From the NCBI GenBank assembly GCA_965263105.1, contig CBDHGL010000003.1, positions 372,001 through 436,000 on the forward strand: DNA of 64,000 nt, given 5' to 3'. The notes under the pieces were generated by a model, which was not told the origin of the DNA, did no database searches, and saw only the letters and a list, made by a program, of their open reading frames with translations. Shown here piece by piece: positions 63,830 to 64,000 of the stretch. A program made the translations under genes and the position numbers. Source of the DNA: JBCCTX01 sp965263105. Its GTDB lineage: Bacteria > Bacteroidota > Bacteroidia > J057. Position 1 is the stretch's first letter. Each line of letters opens with the position of its first letter.

Positions 63830-64000
63830 ATGAAGCATATGTTGTCTCGACTCGGAATCTATCTCTGTTTACTGGGCGCTGTTGCCTGCCAGCAGCACCG
63901 GGAGCTTGCTCCGAATGGATTGAGGTTTATCCAGGTAGGAGATGAAATGATTCCCCCCGATCAAGGCAAAATAAAAGGAAAGTACCTGAGAGATACCCTG
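63830..64000 (+). CDS. Lipoprotein of unknown function (3' end outside window)
   Basis: The window ends after 57 codons. From the ATG at 63830, or from the ATG at 63839 (preferred by the strong AGGGGAGG Shine-Dalgarno at 63822-63829, 9 bases away), comes a lipoprotein signal LCLLGAVAC. The mature part begins QQHRELAPNGLRFIQVGDEMI. Family not recognised. The strong Shine-Dalgarno is unusual for the phylum. Confidence 0.65.
   Translation, partial: MKHMLSRLGIYLCLLGAVACQQHRELAPNGLRFIQVGDEMIPPDQGKIKGKYLRDTL

Noticed and set aside
1..64000. tRNA, rRNA and CRISPR arrays
   Set aside because: Reading by eye found no cloverleaf T-loop, rRNA core or regular direct-repeat/spacer pattern; a tRNAscan-SE run could still find one I missed.

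Overview
The window reads as chromosomal DNA of a member of the Bacteroidota, probably a free-living marine or aquatic type near Saprospiria/Cytophagia. The evidence is three TonB-dependent receptors with N-terminal carboxypeptidase-regulatory-like domains, a type IX secretion (T9SS) C-terminal sorting domain, family-typical genes (DUF4129/DUF4350/SpoIIM set, CcmC-CcmD-CcmE-CcsA set with a CXXXY-type CcmE) and promoters of the TTTG / TAnnTTTG class. The exact genus is not decidable from the sequence. No rRNA, tRNA, CRISPR array, prophage or insertion sequence was seen. Most of the window is ordinary core and envelope metabolism, with accessory material mainly in 5.6-16 kb.

Layout. 0-2 kb: end of an M1 metallopeptidase and two small proteins. 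2-5.4 kb: a DUF2721 membrane protein, a PagL-like outer-membrane deacylase and an 812-residue membrane protein ending in an AIM24-like domain. 5.6-9.3 kb: a tightly packed minus-strand set (lipoprotein, short GNAT acetyltransferase, HTH protein, two RlaP/YcgL-type nucleotidyltransferases), the best candidate here for an undescribed system. 9.5-16 kb: an AAA/DUF4143 ATPase with a perfect palindrome touching its start codon, a lipoprotein, a histidine-rich TonB receptor with a metal-operator-like palindrome in its promoter, a decayed second AAA/DUF4143 gene, and two tandem membrane paralogues. 16-21.7 kb: pgi, a TPR protein, gcvH and a glycosyltransferase. 21.8-24.8 kb: an ABC ATPase, a permease with a His/Glu-rich loop and two small CxxC proteins, plausibly a metal (zinc) handling set. 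25-28.4 kb: pyrH, tsf, and an esterase-like T9SS cargo that lacks its nucleophile, co-oriented with a TonB receptor (28.4-31.3 kb). 31.6-38.7 kb: a glycosyltransferase, a solitary nuoG-like gene with a 17-bp inverted repeat over its promoter, DUF4350-DUF4129-SpoIIM, and a TesA-like lipase. 39-44.7 kb: ybbA/ybbP-like ABC genes and a GH31 glucosidase. 45-50.5 kb: a response regulator with a degenerate kinase remnant, pheS, and a double-AAA CbbX-like protein. 50.5-57.3 kb: cytochrome c maturation genes followed by lptC and a CorC-type transporter. 57.4-64 kb: a heme-type TonB receptor, an S41 protease operon with a 3'-5' exonuclease, murQ and the start of a lipoprotein gene.

How the parts work together. 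Outer-membrane uptake (TonB receptors), metal handling (21.8-24.8 kb), heme delivery to c-type cytochromes and lipopolysaccharide export point to an aerobic Gram-negative cell. Gene starts were moved downstream for several reading frames where a signal peptide, lipobox or promoter position made the longer form unlikely; this is stated in each entry.
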